From: Rhodococcus sovatensis
GTDB taxonomy: Bacteria > Actinomycetota > Actinomycetes > Mycobacteriales > Mycobacteriaceae
NCBI RefSeq assembly: GCF_037327425.1
Contig: NZ_CP147846.1
Location: 2,108,001 to 2,172,000 of the forward strand
Direction: 5' to 3'
DNA: 64,000 bases
Shown: piece after piece, positions 33,978 through 41,587 of the stretch
Layout: every line of letters begins with the position of its first letter
How positions within the stretch are numbered: position 1 is the first letter of the stretch
Translations under genes and position numbers: made by a program
Notes under the pieces: generated by a model
The model's database searches: none
Told to the model about the DNA's origin: nothing
Seen by the model: only the letters and a program-made list of their open reading frames with translations

Positions 33978-34931
33978 ATGAACCCCATGCGTTCCATTTG
34001 GAAGGGCTCGATCGCCTTCGGGCTCGTCAACGTCCCGGTGAAGGTGTACTCAGCTACCGAGACACACGACATCAGATTCCACCAGGTGCATGCGAAGGAC
34101 GGCGGTCGTATCAAATACGACCGCGTGTGCTCCGAATGCGGCAAGTCGGTGCAGTTCGCCGACATAGACAAGGCGTACGACTCCCCCGACGGCGAACGGG
34201 TGATCATCACCGACGAAGACTTCGACAAGCTGCCAGCCGCCGAGAAGCACGAGATCCCGGTGTTGGAATTCGTCCCGACCGACCAGATCGACCCGATCCT
34301 GTTCGACAAAAGCTACTTCCTCGAGCCGGATTCGTCGTCACCGAAGGCGTACGTACTCCTACGCGAGACGCTCATGGAGACCGAACGCACAGCACTGGTT
34401 CATTTCACGCTGCGGCAGAAGACACGGCTCGCTGCACTACGCGTACGGGACGATGTGTTGGTCATTCAGACTCTGCTCTGGCCCGACGAGGTCCGCGCCG
34501 CGGAGTTTCCGTCACTCGACGACGCGCCTGACGCCCGCCCGCAGGAAGTGAAGATGGCGACGTCGCTCGTCGAGAGCATGTCCTCGGACTTCGATCCGAC
34601 CGAGTACACCGACGACTACCAGATCGAACTTCGCAAACTGATCGACGACACGATCGCCAACGGTGGTGAGAAGGTCATCCGCACCGAGGAAGAGTCCTCC
34701 GACGACGGAGAAGACGCGGAGGTAGTCGACCTGGTCGCGGCCTTGCAGCGAAGTGTGGAAGCGGCAGGCAAGAACGCGAAGAGTTCGGCGTCGACCGAGA
34801 AGACGGACGCGCAGAAAGCCCCGGCAAAGAAGACACCCGCCAAGAAGACCGCGGCCAGAAAGACACCGGCAAAGAAGGCCCCGGCAAAGAAGACACCCGC
34901 CAAGAAGACCGCCGAACGCAAAGGCGCCTGA
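33978..34931 (+). CDS. ku: Ku DNA end-binding protein
   Basis: 317 residues. MRSIWKGSIAFGLVNVPVKVYSA opens the bacterial Ku core (to about residue 255), with VCSECGKSV as a Cys pair. Ku is a homodimeric ring that holds double-strand ends and recruits LigD for non-homologous end joining; no ligD is in the window. The last 50 residues are a Lys/Ala/Pro tail with PAKK five times, from a tandem duplication, which should bind DNA and aid threading. ATG 33987 is an equally good start. Six bases separate its stop from the convergent sufT. Confidence 0.95.
   Translation: MNPMRSIWKGSIAFGLVNVPVKVYSATETHDIRFHQVHAKDGGRIKYDRVCSECGKSVQFADIDKAYDSPDGERVIITDEDFDKLPAAEKHEIPVLEFVPTDQIDPILFDKSYFLEPDSSSPKAYVLLRETLMETERTALVHFTLRQKTRLAALRVRDDVLVIQTLLWPDEVRAAEFPSLDDAPDARPQEVKMATSLVESMSSDFDPTEYTDDYQIELRKLIDDTIANGGEKVIRTEEESSDDGEDAEVVDLVAALQRSVEAAGKNAKSSASTEKTDAQKAPAKKTPAKKTAARKTPAKKAPAKKTPAKKTAERKGA
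34818..34912 (+). repeat. 60-bp period tandem repeat in the ku 3' end
   Basis: A 35-bp sequence at 34818-34852 returns identically at 34878-34912, 60 bp later. It encodes a 20-residue unit built of PAKKT/PAKK blocks. Repeats of this kind change length easily by slippage. Confidence 0.9.
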
Positions 34932-34937
34932 AATCCG

Positions 34938-35315
34938 TCAGACGGTGAAGCCGAGCGCCCTGAGCTGCTCGCGGCCGTCGTCGGTGATCTTGTCCGGGCC
35001 CCATGGCGGCAACCAGACCCAGTTGATCTTGAGGTCGGAGCACAGACCGCTGCGCACGAGGGCGCCACGAGCCTGATCCTCGATGACATCGGTGAGCGGG
35101 CAGGCCGCCGAGGTCAAGGTCATGTCGACTGTGACGACGTCCTCGTCGTCGATCTTGATGTCGTACACCAGGCCGAGATCGACGACATTGATGCCGAGTT
35201 CCGGATCGACGACGTCGCGCATCGCCTCTTCGAGGTCCTCGAGGACCTTGATCTCTTCGGCGGTGAGTGACACCGGCGCGGTCTCGGGTGTTCCTGTAAC
35301 GGGTGTTTCGGTCAT
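34938..35315 (-). CDS. sufT: SufT-like Fe-S assembly factor (DUF59/MIP18)
   Basis: 125 residues. The DUF59 domain shows DVVDPELGINVVDLGLVYDI (about residues 34-53) and TSAACPLTDVIEDQ, with the reactive Cys. Family members help mature Fe-S proteins with the SUF machinery. Last gene of the suf operon, 12 bp after sufU; Rv1466 counterpart. ATG at 35315. Confidence 0.93.
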   Translation of the reverse strand: MTETPVTGTPETAPVSLTAEEIKVLEDLEEAMRDVVDPELGINVVDLGLVYDIKIDDEDVVTVDMTLTSAACPLTDVIEDQARGALVRSGLCSDLKINWVWLPPWGPDKITDDGREQLRALGFTV

Positions 35316-35327
35316 GCTTGCAGTCCT

Positions 35328-35792
35328 CTACGATCGTGCGGGTTCTTCGTGCAGAGCTTCTTCTATTCGAACAACTGCGTCCTTGAAAGCCATCCACCCG
35401 AGCAGTGCGCACTTGACGCGTGCCGGGTACTTCGAGACTCCGGCGAAGGCGATCCCGTCACCGATGACGTCCTCGTCCCCCTCGACGTTACCCCGGCTCC
35501 CGACCATCGCACTGAACGCTTCGACGATTTCGAGTGCTCTTTCTACCGAGTGCCCGACCACTTGGTCGGTGAGAACGGACGTGGCCGCTTGGCTGATGGA
35601 ACATCCCTGGCCGTCGTAGGAGACGTCGGCGACGATGCCATCGGTGTCGATGTGAACACGCAGTGTCACTTCGTCGCCGCACGTCGGATTGACGTGATGG
35701 ACCTCGGCACCGAACGGTTCACGGAGGCCGCGCCCGTGCGGATGTTTGTAGTGATCGAGGATCACTTCCTGGTACATCTGTTCCATTCGCAT
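35328..35792 (-). CDS. sufU: Fe-S assembly protein SufU
   Basis: 154 residues from ATG 35792, 1 bp after the sufS stop. NPTCGDEV, GQGCSISQAATS and VKCALLGW supply the three conserved Cys that bind zinc with the Asp (CGDE). SufU accepts persulfide sulfur from SufS in actinobacteria and Firmicutes. Start codons further upstream lie within sufS. Rv1465 counterpart. Confidence 0.94.
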   Translation of the reverse strand: MRMEQMYQEVILDHYKHPHGRGLREPFGAEVHHVNPTCGDEVTLRVHIDTDGIVADVSYDGQGCSISQAATSVLTDQVVGHSVERALEIVEAFSAMVGSRGNVEGDEDVIGDGIAFAGVSKYPARVKCALLGWMAFKDAVVRIEEALHEEPARS

Positions 35793-35793
35793 G

Positions 35794-37083
35794 TCAGGCC
35801 TCTCCTGTGCTGCGGGTCCCCCCGAAGAAGCGCTGTGCACGCCGAATCGCGTCGGCGAGAACCGCTACCTCGTCGACGGTGTTGTACAGCGCAAACGACG
35901 CGCGCGCGGTTGCTGCAACACCGAACCAGCGGTGCAGTGGCCACGCGCAGTGGTGTCCGACGCGTATCGCTACACCCTCGTCATCGAGGATCTGGCCGAG
36001 ATCGTGGGCGTGGATACCGTCGACGACGAAGGACACGGCAGAACCGCGGTTCACGTTGTCGTTCGGTCCGATCACACGGAGCCCGTCGATTGCGTCGAAT
36101 TCGGCGAGAGTTGCTGCCACGAGCGACTTCTCGTGCGCTGCGATGGCCTCGATGCCGATCTTGTCCAAGTACTGCACTGCAGCGCCAAGCCCGACGACCT
36201 GCGACGTCATCGGCACTCCTGCCTCGAATCGTTGAGGCGGCGGCGCGTACGTCGTCTTTTCCATGGTGACGGTCTCGATCATCGACCCGCCGGTGATGAA
36301 CGGAGGCATCGCATCGAGCAGCGCAGCCTTGCCGTACAGCACACCGACGCCCGACGGTCCGAGCATCTTGTGACCGGAGAACGCAGCGTAGTCGACATCG
36401 AGAGCGTGGAAGTCGACAGCCATGTGCGGAACCGACTGGCAGGCGTCGAGGACAACCAACGCACCCACCGCACGCGCACGACGCACGAGTTCCTCGACAG
36501 GTGCCACGGCGCCGGTGACGTTCGACTGATGAGTGAATGCGACAACCTTCACCGCGTCCGTCAACTCGAGCGAGTCGAGGTCGATCCGCCCGTCCTCGGT
36601 GACGCCGTACCAGCGCAGGGTCGCCCCGGTACGCCGAGCAAGTTCTTGCCAGGGAACCAGATTCGCGTGATGCTCCAGCTCGGTGATCACGATCTCATCA
36701 CCGGGCCCGACATGACGGTCGAAGCGATCGTCTCCGAGAACGTAGGCGATCAGGTTCAGCGACTCGGTCGCATTCTTGGTGAACACCAACTCGTCGATAT
36801 GTGCACCGACGAACGATCCGATGAGCGCGCGAGCGCCCTCGTACGCGTCGGTGGCTTCCTCCGCGAGTTGATGCGCACCGCGGTGGACAGCGGCGTTGCA
36901 CGTCAGAAGAAACTCACGTTCGGCGTCCAACACCTGCACCGGACGCTGACACGTTGCACCCGAATCGAGGTACACCAGCGGTTTGTCATCGCGTACTGTC
37001 CGAGCCAGAATCGGAAAATCCGCTCGGACCGACGAGACGTCGAATGCACTCTCGTGCAGGGCTGCTGGCGCAGGGCTGGCCAT
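35794..37083 (-). CDS. sufS: Cysteine desulfurase SufS
   Basis: 429 residues from ATG 37083, which has GGAG 7 bases upstream; a GTG at 37089 would overlap the sufC stop but is too near the Shine-Dalgarno. PLP Lys in FSGHKMLGPSG, catalytic Cys in RVGHHCAWPLH, and LVFTKNATESLN near residue 93 mark the group II desulfurase. Removes sulfur from cysteine as persulfide for SufU and the SufBCD scaffold. Part of sufRBDCSU-sufT. Confidence 0.96.
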   Translation of the reverse strand: MASPAPAALHESAFDVSSVRADFPILARTVRDDKPLVYLDSGATCQRPVQVLDAEREFLLTCNAAVHRGAHQLAEEATDAYEGARALIGSFVGAHIDELVFTKNATESLNLIAYVLGDDRFDRHVGPGDEIVITELEHHANLVPWQELARRTGATLRWYGVTEDGRIDLDSLELTDAVKVVAFTHQSNVTGAVAPVEELVRRARAVGALVVLDACQSVPHMAVDFHALDVDYAAFSGHKMLGPSGVGVLYGKAALLDAMPPFITGGSMIETVTMEKTTYAPPPQRFEAGVPMTSQVVGLGAAVQYLDKIGIEAIAAHEKSLVAATLAEFDAIDGLRVIGPNDNVNRGSAVSFVVDGIHAHDLGQILDDEGVAIRVGHHCAWPLHRWFGVAATARASFALYNTVDEVAVLADAIRRAQRFFGGTRSTGEA

Positions 37084-37085
37084 GG

Positions 37086-37862
37086 TCACGCTCCGGTCGT
37101 TGCAGCCTGCGTGAATCCGGCGTAGCCATTCGACTCGAGCTCGTCGGCGAGCTCTGCTCCGCCGGATTGAACGATCTTGCCGCCGACGAAGACGTGTACG
37201 AAGTCCGGCTTGATGTAGCGCAGGATTCGCGTGTAGTGCGTGATCAGCAGAACTCCGCCGTCCTCACGCTCCTTGTATGCGTTGACTCCCTCGGACACCA
37301 CGCGGAGCGCATCGACGTCGAGCCCTGAATCGGTCTCGTCGAGGATGGCAATCTTGGGCTTGAGCAGACCGAGCTGAAGGATCTCGTGGCGCTTCTTCTC
37401 TCCACCGGAGAACCCTTCGTTGACGCTACGGTCGGCGAACTCGTCCTTGATCTCCAGCTCGCCCATCGCGTTCTTCACTTCTTTGACCCACAGGCGAAGC
37501 TTCGGAGCGTCTCCACGCACCGCAGTGGCGGCCGTGCGGAGGAAGTTGGACATCGACACGCCGGGCACCTCGACGGGATACTGCATCGCGAGGAACAAGC
37601 CTGCGCGAGCGCGCTCGTCGACACTCATGTCGAGAACGTTCTCGCCGTCGAGGGTGATGGTCCCCGAGGTGATGGTGTACTTAGGGTGTCCAGCGATCGC
37701 ATAGGACAACGTGGACTTGCCGGATCCATTGGGACCCATGATGGCGTGGGTTTCGCCGGACTTGACCGTCAGGTCGACTCCCTTGAGGATGTCGATCGGA
37801 TCTGCGGTGGCGTCAGAGTTTGCGACACTGACGTGCAAGTCGCGGATTTCAAGCGTGGACAT
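37086..37862 (-). CDS. sufC: SufC ATPase of the SufBCD complex
   Basis: 258 residues. Walker A GPNGSGKST (about residues 42-50), signature FSGGEKKRHEI and Walker B AILDETDSGLD. SufC powers conformational change of SufB-SufD during cluster assembly. It is soluble and has no partner permease. ATG at 37862, 30 bp after sufD. Rv1463 counterpart. Confidence 0.96.
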   Translation of the reverse strand: MSTLEIRDLHVSVANSDATADPIDILKGVDLTVKSGETHAIMGPNGSGKSTLSYAIAGHPKYTITSGTITLDGENVLDMSVDERARAGLFLAMQYPVEVPGVSMSNFLRTAATAVRGDAPKLRLWVKEVKNAMGELEIKDEFADRSVNEGFSGGEKKRHEILQLGLLKPKIAILDETDSGLDVDALRVVSEGVNAYKEREDGGVLLITHYTRILRYIKPDFVHVFVGGKIVQSGGAELADELESNGYAGFTQAATTGA

Positions 37863-37892
37863 GACGTTTCCTTACGAAGTTCGTGTGTATGA

Positions 37893-39122
37893 CTAGGCGC
37901 CGGTGATGGCGAGTTCGGTCTCGATGGCGGCGTCGAGTCGCTCGCGTACCGCGGCCACCGGAATCCGGTCGATGATCTCGTGGAAGAACCCGCGCACGAT
38001 CAAACGGCGAGCCGCTTCTTCGGAAATTCCGCGAGCGCGTAGGTAGAACAACTGCTCGTCGTCGAATCGGCCGGTGGCACTTGCGTGTCCGGCACCGAGG
38101 ATCTCACCCGTTTCGATCTCGAGGTTCGGCACGGAGTCCGCGCGTGCGCCGTCGGTGAGGACGAGATTGCGATTGAACTCGAACGTGCTGGTGTCCTCGG
38201 CTTCCGCGCGAATGAGCACGTCCCCGATCCACACGGTGTGTGCGTCGACCTTTCCCGGTCCGGTCTCACCCTGAAGTGCGCCCTTGTAGAGCACGTTCGA
38301 CTTGCACTTGGGAGCCGTGTGGTCCACCAGCAGCCGCTGTTCGAGGTGCTGACCGGCATCCGCGAAGTACAGACCGAAGAGCTCGGCGTCGCCGCCCGGA
38401 GCGTCGTAGTGCACCGTCGGACTGACGCGAACCAGGTCGCCGCCGAGGCTGACGTTGAAGTGGCGGAGCACCGAGTCGCGACCGAGGCGAGCATGATGCG
38501 CACCCACGTGCACAGCATCGGTCTCCCAGTCCTGAATCAGCACGACTGTCAGGTGTGCACTGTCGTCGACGACGAACTCGATGTTCTCGGCGTACGTACC
38601 GCTACCGATCTGATCGATCACCACGGTCGCTTTCGCGAACTTCTCGAGTCGAATCTGCAGGTGCCCGTACGCGACTGCATCGACGCCGGGTCCGGTGACC
38701 GTGATGTCGACGGGCCCGTCCACCTCGACCTCCGACGCAACAGTCACTACGGTCGCCTCGGCGAACGCCGAATACGCCTGGGCTGCGACGCGGTCGGCGG
38801 GGACACCGGCGACGCCGAGACGCTTGTCGTCACGACCGACCTTCTCGATCGTCACACCCTGGGGTGCGGACACCGCGATATCGGCGGCCGAGCTGGCCGA
38901 CGCGGATCCATCGTGAAGACCACGCAGCCGCCGCAGCGGTGTGAAGCGCCACAGCTCATCGCGACCGGACGGAATTTCGAAGGCGTCGACGTCGTAGGAG
39001 GTGAACTGAGCACCCTTGTTGGCGACGAGCTTCGACTTGTCTTCCCTGCCCGAGGTCGGATTCTCGCCAGTGACGGCGCCGATCACGCCGTCGAGTGGAA
39101 CTCCTGTATGAGAATTACTCAC
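37893..39122 (-). CDS. sufD: Fe-S scaffold protein SufD
   Basis: 409 residues. The parallel beta-helix core and the C-terminal block GHASATGRFDDEQLFYLRARGISEEAARRLIVRGF are shared with SufB. The late His and Cys of the cluster site can be seen in GAGHAS and APKCKSN. It forms the SufBC2D scaffold. It begins one base before the sufB stop codon ends (39122/39123), so the genes are adjacent without a gap. Rv1462 counterpart. Confidence 0.95.
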   Translation of the reverse strand: MSNSHTGVPLDGVIGAVTGENPTSGREDKSKLVANKGAQFTSYDVDAFEIPSGRDELWRFTPLRRLRGLHDGSASASSAADIAVSAPQGVTIEKVGRDDKRLGVAGVPADRVAAQAYSAFAEATVVTVASEVEVDGPVDITVTGPGVDAVAYGHLQIRLEKFAKATVVIDQIGSGTYAENIEFVVDDSAHLTVVLIQDWETDAVHVGAHHARLGRDSVLRHFNVSLGGDLVRVSPTVHYDAPGGDAELFGLYFADAGQHLEQRLLVDHTAPKCKSNVLYKGALQGETGPGKVDAHTVWIGDVLIRAEAEDTSTFEFNRNLVLTDGARADSVPNLEIETGEILGAGHASATGRFDDEQLFYLRARGISEEAARRLIVRGFFHEIIDRIPVAAVRERLDAAIETELAITGA

Positions 39123-40586
39123 TTATCCGACCGACCCTTCCATCTGAAGCTCGATGAGCCGGTTGAGCTCGAGCGCGTATTCCATCGGAAGCTCGCGAGC
39201 GATCGGTTCGACGAAACCTCGCACGACCATCGCCATCGCTTCGTCCTCGGTCAGACCACGGCTCATCAGGTAGAACAGCTGATCATCGCTGACCTTGGAC
39301 ACGGTTGCCTCGTGCCCCATCGAGACATCGTCCTCGCGGATATCCACGTACGGGTAGGTGTCCGAACGCGAGATCGTGTCGACGAGGAGCGCGTCGCACT
39401 TCACTGTCGAGCGTGAACCATATGCACCCTTGTTGATCTGGATCAGGCCGCGGTACGACGTGCGGCCTCCGCCACGCGCCACCGACTTGCTCACGATGTT
39501 CGACGAGGTGTGCGGCGCCAGGTGCAGCATCTTGGAACCGGTGTCCTGGTGCTGATCCGGGCCGGCAAACGCGACGGAGAGAACCTCGCCCTTCGCGTAC
39601 TCGCCGGTCATCCATACAGCCGGGTACTTCATGGTGACCTTGGACCCGATGTTGCCGTCGATCCACTCCATCGTGGCGCCGGCCTCGGCCTTGGCTCGCT
39701 TGGTGACCAGGTTGTACACGTTGTTCGACCAGTTCTGGATGGTCGTGTAGCGGCACCGACCACCCTTCTTCACGATGATCTCCACAACTGCGGAGTGCAG
39801 CGAGTCCGACTTGTAGATCGGTGCGGTGCAACCCTCGACGTAGTGCACGTATGCACCTTCGTCGACGATGATCAGCGTGCGCTCGAACTGACCCATGTTC
39901 TCGGTATTGATCCGGAAATACGCCTGCAGCGGGATGTCGACGTGCACACCCGGCGGCACGTAGATGAACGAGCCACCCGACCACACGGCTGTGTTCAACG
40001 CGGAGAACTTGTTGTCGCCGGCAGGAATAACCGTGCCGAAGTACTCGCGGAACAGCTCGGGCTGCTCCTTGAGCGCGGTGTCGGTGTCGAGGAACAGGAC
40101 GCCCTGCGCTTCGAGATCCTCACGAATCGAGTGGTAGACCACCTCGGACTCGTACTGAGCTGCGACGCCGGAGACCAGGCGCTGCTTCTCCGCCTCGGGG
40201 ATGCCGAGCTTGTCGTACGTATTCTTGATGTCCTCCGGCAGGTCGTCCCACGTCGCGGCCTGCTTTTCACTGGAGCGAACGAAGTACTTGATGTTGTCGA
40301 AGTCGATTCCGTCGAGGTTGGAACCCCAGTTCGGCATCGGCTTGCGGTCGAAGGTCTTCAGCGCCTTGAGCCGAGCCTCCAACATCCACTCGGGCTCGCT
40401 CTTCTTGGAGGAGATGTCCCGCACGACTGCTTCCGACAGGCCGCGCTTCGCGCTTTCACCGGCGGCGTCCGAGTCGGACCAACCGTAGCCGTAGGTGCCG
40501 AGCGAGGCGATGGTCTCGTCCTGCGTCATCGGCACTGCGGGGGTCATCGGTGCTGCTGGTGCCACCTGATCTGGTGTGACGGTCAT
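39123..40586 (-). CDS. sufB: Fe-S scaffold protein SufB (no intein)
   Basis: 487 residues from ATG 40586, which has AAGGAG 6 bases upstream. Core blocks include VHYVEGCTAPIYKSDSLHSAVVEI with the Cys, WIDGNIGSKVTMKYPAVWM, and GHEATVSKVSDDQLFYLMSRGL. It is the scaffold on which [4Fe-4S] clusters form. The normal-length frame has no intein, unlike M. tuberculosis SufB (Rv1461). Its ATG overlaps the sufR stop (ATGA), coupling it to its regulator. Confidence 0.96.
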   Translation of the reverse strand: MTVTPDQVAPAAPMTPAVPMTQDETIASLGTYGYGWSDSDAAGESAKRGLSEAVVRDISSKKSEPEWMLEARLKALKTFDRKPMPNWGSNLDGIDFDNIKYFVRSSEKQAATWDDLPEDIKNTYDKLGIPEAEKQRLVSGVAAQYESEVVYHSIREDLEAQGVLFLDTDTALKEQPELFREYFGTVIPAGDNKFSALNTAVWSGGSFIYVPPGVHVDIPLQAYFRINTENMGQFERTLIIVDEGAYVHYVEGCTAPIYKSDSLHSAVVEIIVKKGGRCRYTTIQNWSNNVYNLVTKRAKAEAGATMEWIDGNIGSKVTMKYPAVWMTGEYAKGEVLSVAFAGPDQHQDTGSKMLHLAPHTSSNIVSKSVARGGGRTSYRGLIQINKGAYGSRSTVKCDALLVDTISRSDTYPYVDIREDDVSMGHEATVSKVSDDQLFYLMSRGLTEDEAMAMVVRGFVEPIARELPMEYALELNRLIELQMEGSVG

Positions 40587-41419
40587 GCGAGCTCCTTCCG
40601 GAGGCTTGTGCGTTCTCCGGCGCGGGGCTGCGCACCGGACATTGTGGAGGGGGTGGATCGTCTTGTCGGCATGTTGAGGGGTACGTGAGTTGTGCACGCG
40701 CAGTCACCGTTCGCGATGGTCGCAAGGCGTTGCACGTGGGTGCCGAGCAACTCGGTGAACGCCGCACGCTCCGCGTCGCAGAGCTCGGGAAATTCTGCGG
40801 CGACGTGTGACACCGGGCAGTGGTGTTGGCAAATCTGGACACCGTTGCCCACGACCCGCGTCGATGCGGCGAACCCAGCAGCGGTGAATGCGTCCGCAAT
40901 GCGGTCGGCGGCTTCCTCGACGTCGGCGGGGCGGTCACCGTCCACTGGTTCGACGTCAGCCACGATGGCATCGACCCGCTGACGTGCGAAGGTCTCGATT
41001 GCAGCGTCACCACCGATCTTGCGAAGCTGACGCATCGCGGCACCGGCAAGGTCGTCGTACGTGTGGCCGAGCTTGTTGCGCCCTACGGCGGTCAGCTGGA
41101 AGTGCTTGGCGGGGCGGCCACGGCCGCGCTGACGGAGTGCGCGCACCGGCGCGATACGTGCTTCACCGTTGTCGATGAGAGCTTCGAGGTGGCGGCGAAC
41201 GCCTGCTGCGCTCAAGCCGAGCCGATTACCGATATCCGATGCGGTGATCGGACCCTCTTCGAGAAGCAGCGTCACGACGGCGGAACGAGTGTGTCCTTCC
41301 TGACCCGCGGTACCCTGACCAGCGGCAGAAGAACTCAGCACAGCCTCGACTTCCGACGGAGGAGTCGTGCCGTCATCGACACTTCCATCCGCACGCGTAG
41401 AGCTCGTTGCTGTTTTCAC
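40583..41419 (-). CDS. sufR: SufR, Fe-S-dependent repressor of the suf operon
   Basis: 278 residues from GTG 41419. An N-terminal winged HTH (SAVVTLLLEEGPITASDIGNRLGLSAAGVRRHLEALIDNGEAR, about residues 45-87) and a C-terminal cluster region with CQHHCPV, ELCDAE and CACTTH. Three of these Cys match the SufR [4Fe-4S] ligands; the cluster state controls DNA binding. An operator overlaps the start codon, so sufR represses itself and the whole suf operon. First gene; Rv1460 counterpart. Confidence 0.94.
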   Translation of the reverse strand: MKTATSSTRADGSVDDGTTPPSEVEAVLSSSAAGQGTAGQEGHTRSAVVTLLLEEGPITASDIGNRLGLSAAGVRRHLEALIDNGEARIAPVRALRQRGRGRPAKHFQLTAVGRNKLGHTYDDLAGAAMRQLRKIGGDAAIETFARQRVDAIVADVEPVDGDRPADVEEAADRIADAFTAAGFAASTRVVGNGVQICQHHCPVSHVAAEFPELCDAERAAFTELLGTHVQRLATIANGDCACTTHVPLNMPTRRSTPSTMSGAQPRAGERTSLRKELA

Positions 41420-41430
41420 AACACCAGTGT
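41416..41430 (-). promoter_or_regulatory. SufR operator overlapping the sufR start codon
   Basis: On the minus strand ACACTGGTGTTGTGA matches the ACACT-N5-TGTGA motif described for M. tuberculosis SufR at all ten fixed positions. The GTG start codon lies inside the second half-site. CACAAT (about 41443-41438, minus strand) is a possible -10. Confidence 0.85.
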
Positions 41431-41587
41431 GACGGAATTGTGGACACCGGTCCAGCAAGGGTGCCCTTCTTCACCCGATGGCAGGACCAGGGAATACTTC
41501 GCGCTCGTGGGGAGTTGAACATCTCCTCGAGCCCGCCATCGCGAATGGCCGTCAGAGGTTCGAAGTGGTCACGGCTACGCTGCCAAC

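Noticed and set aside
38085..39416. Open + frame across sufD/sufB
   Set aside because: Spans the junction of two conserved minus-strand genes and has no motif.
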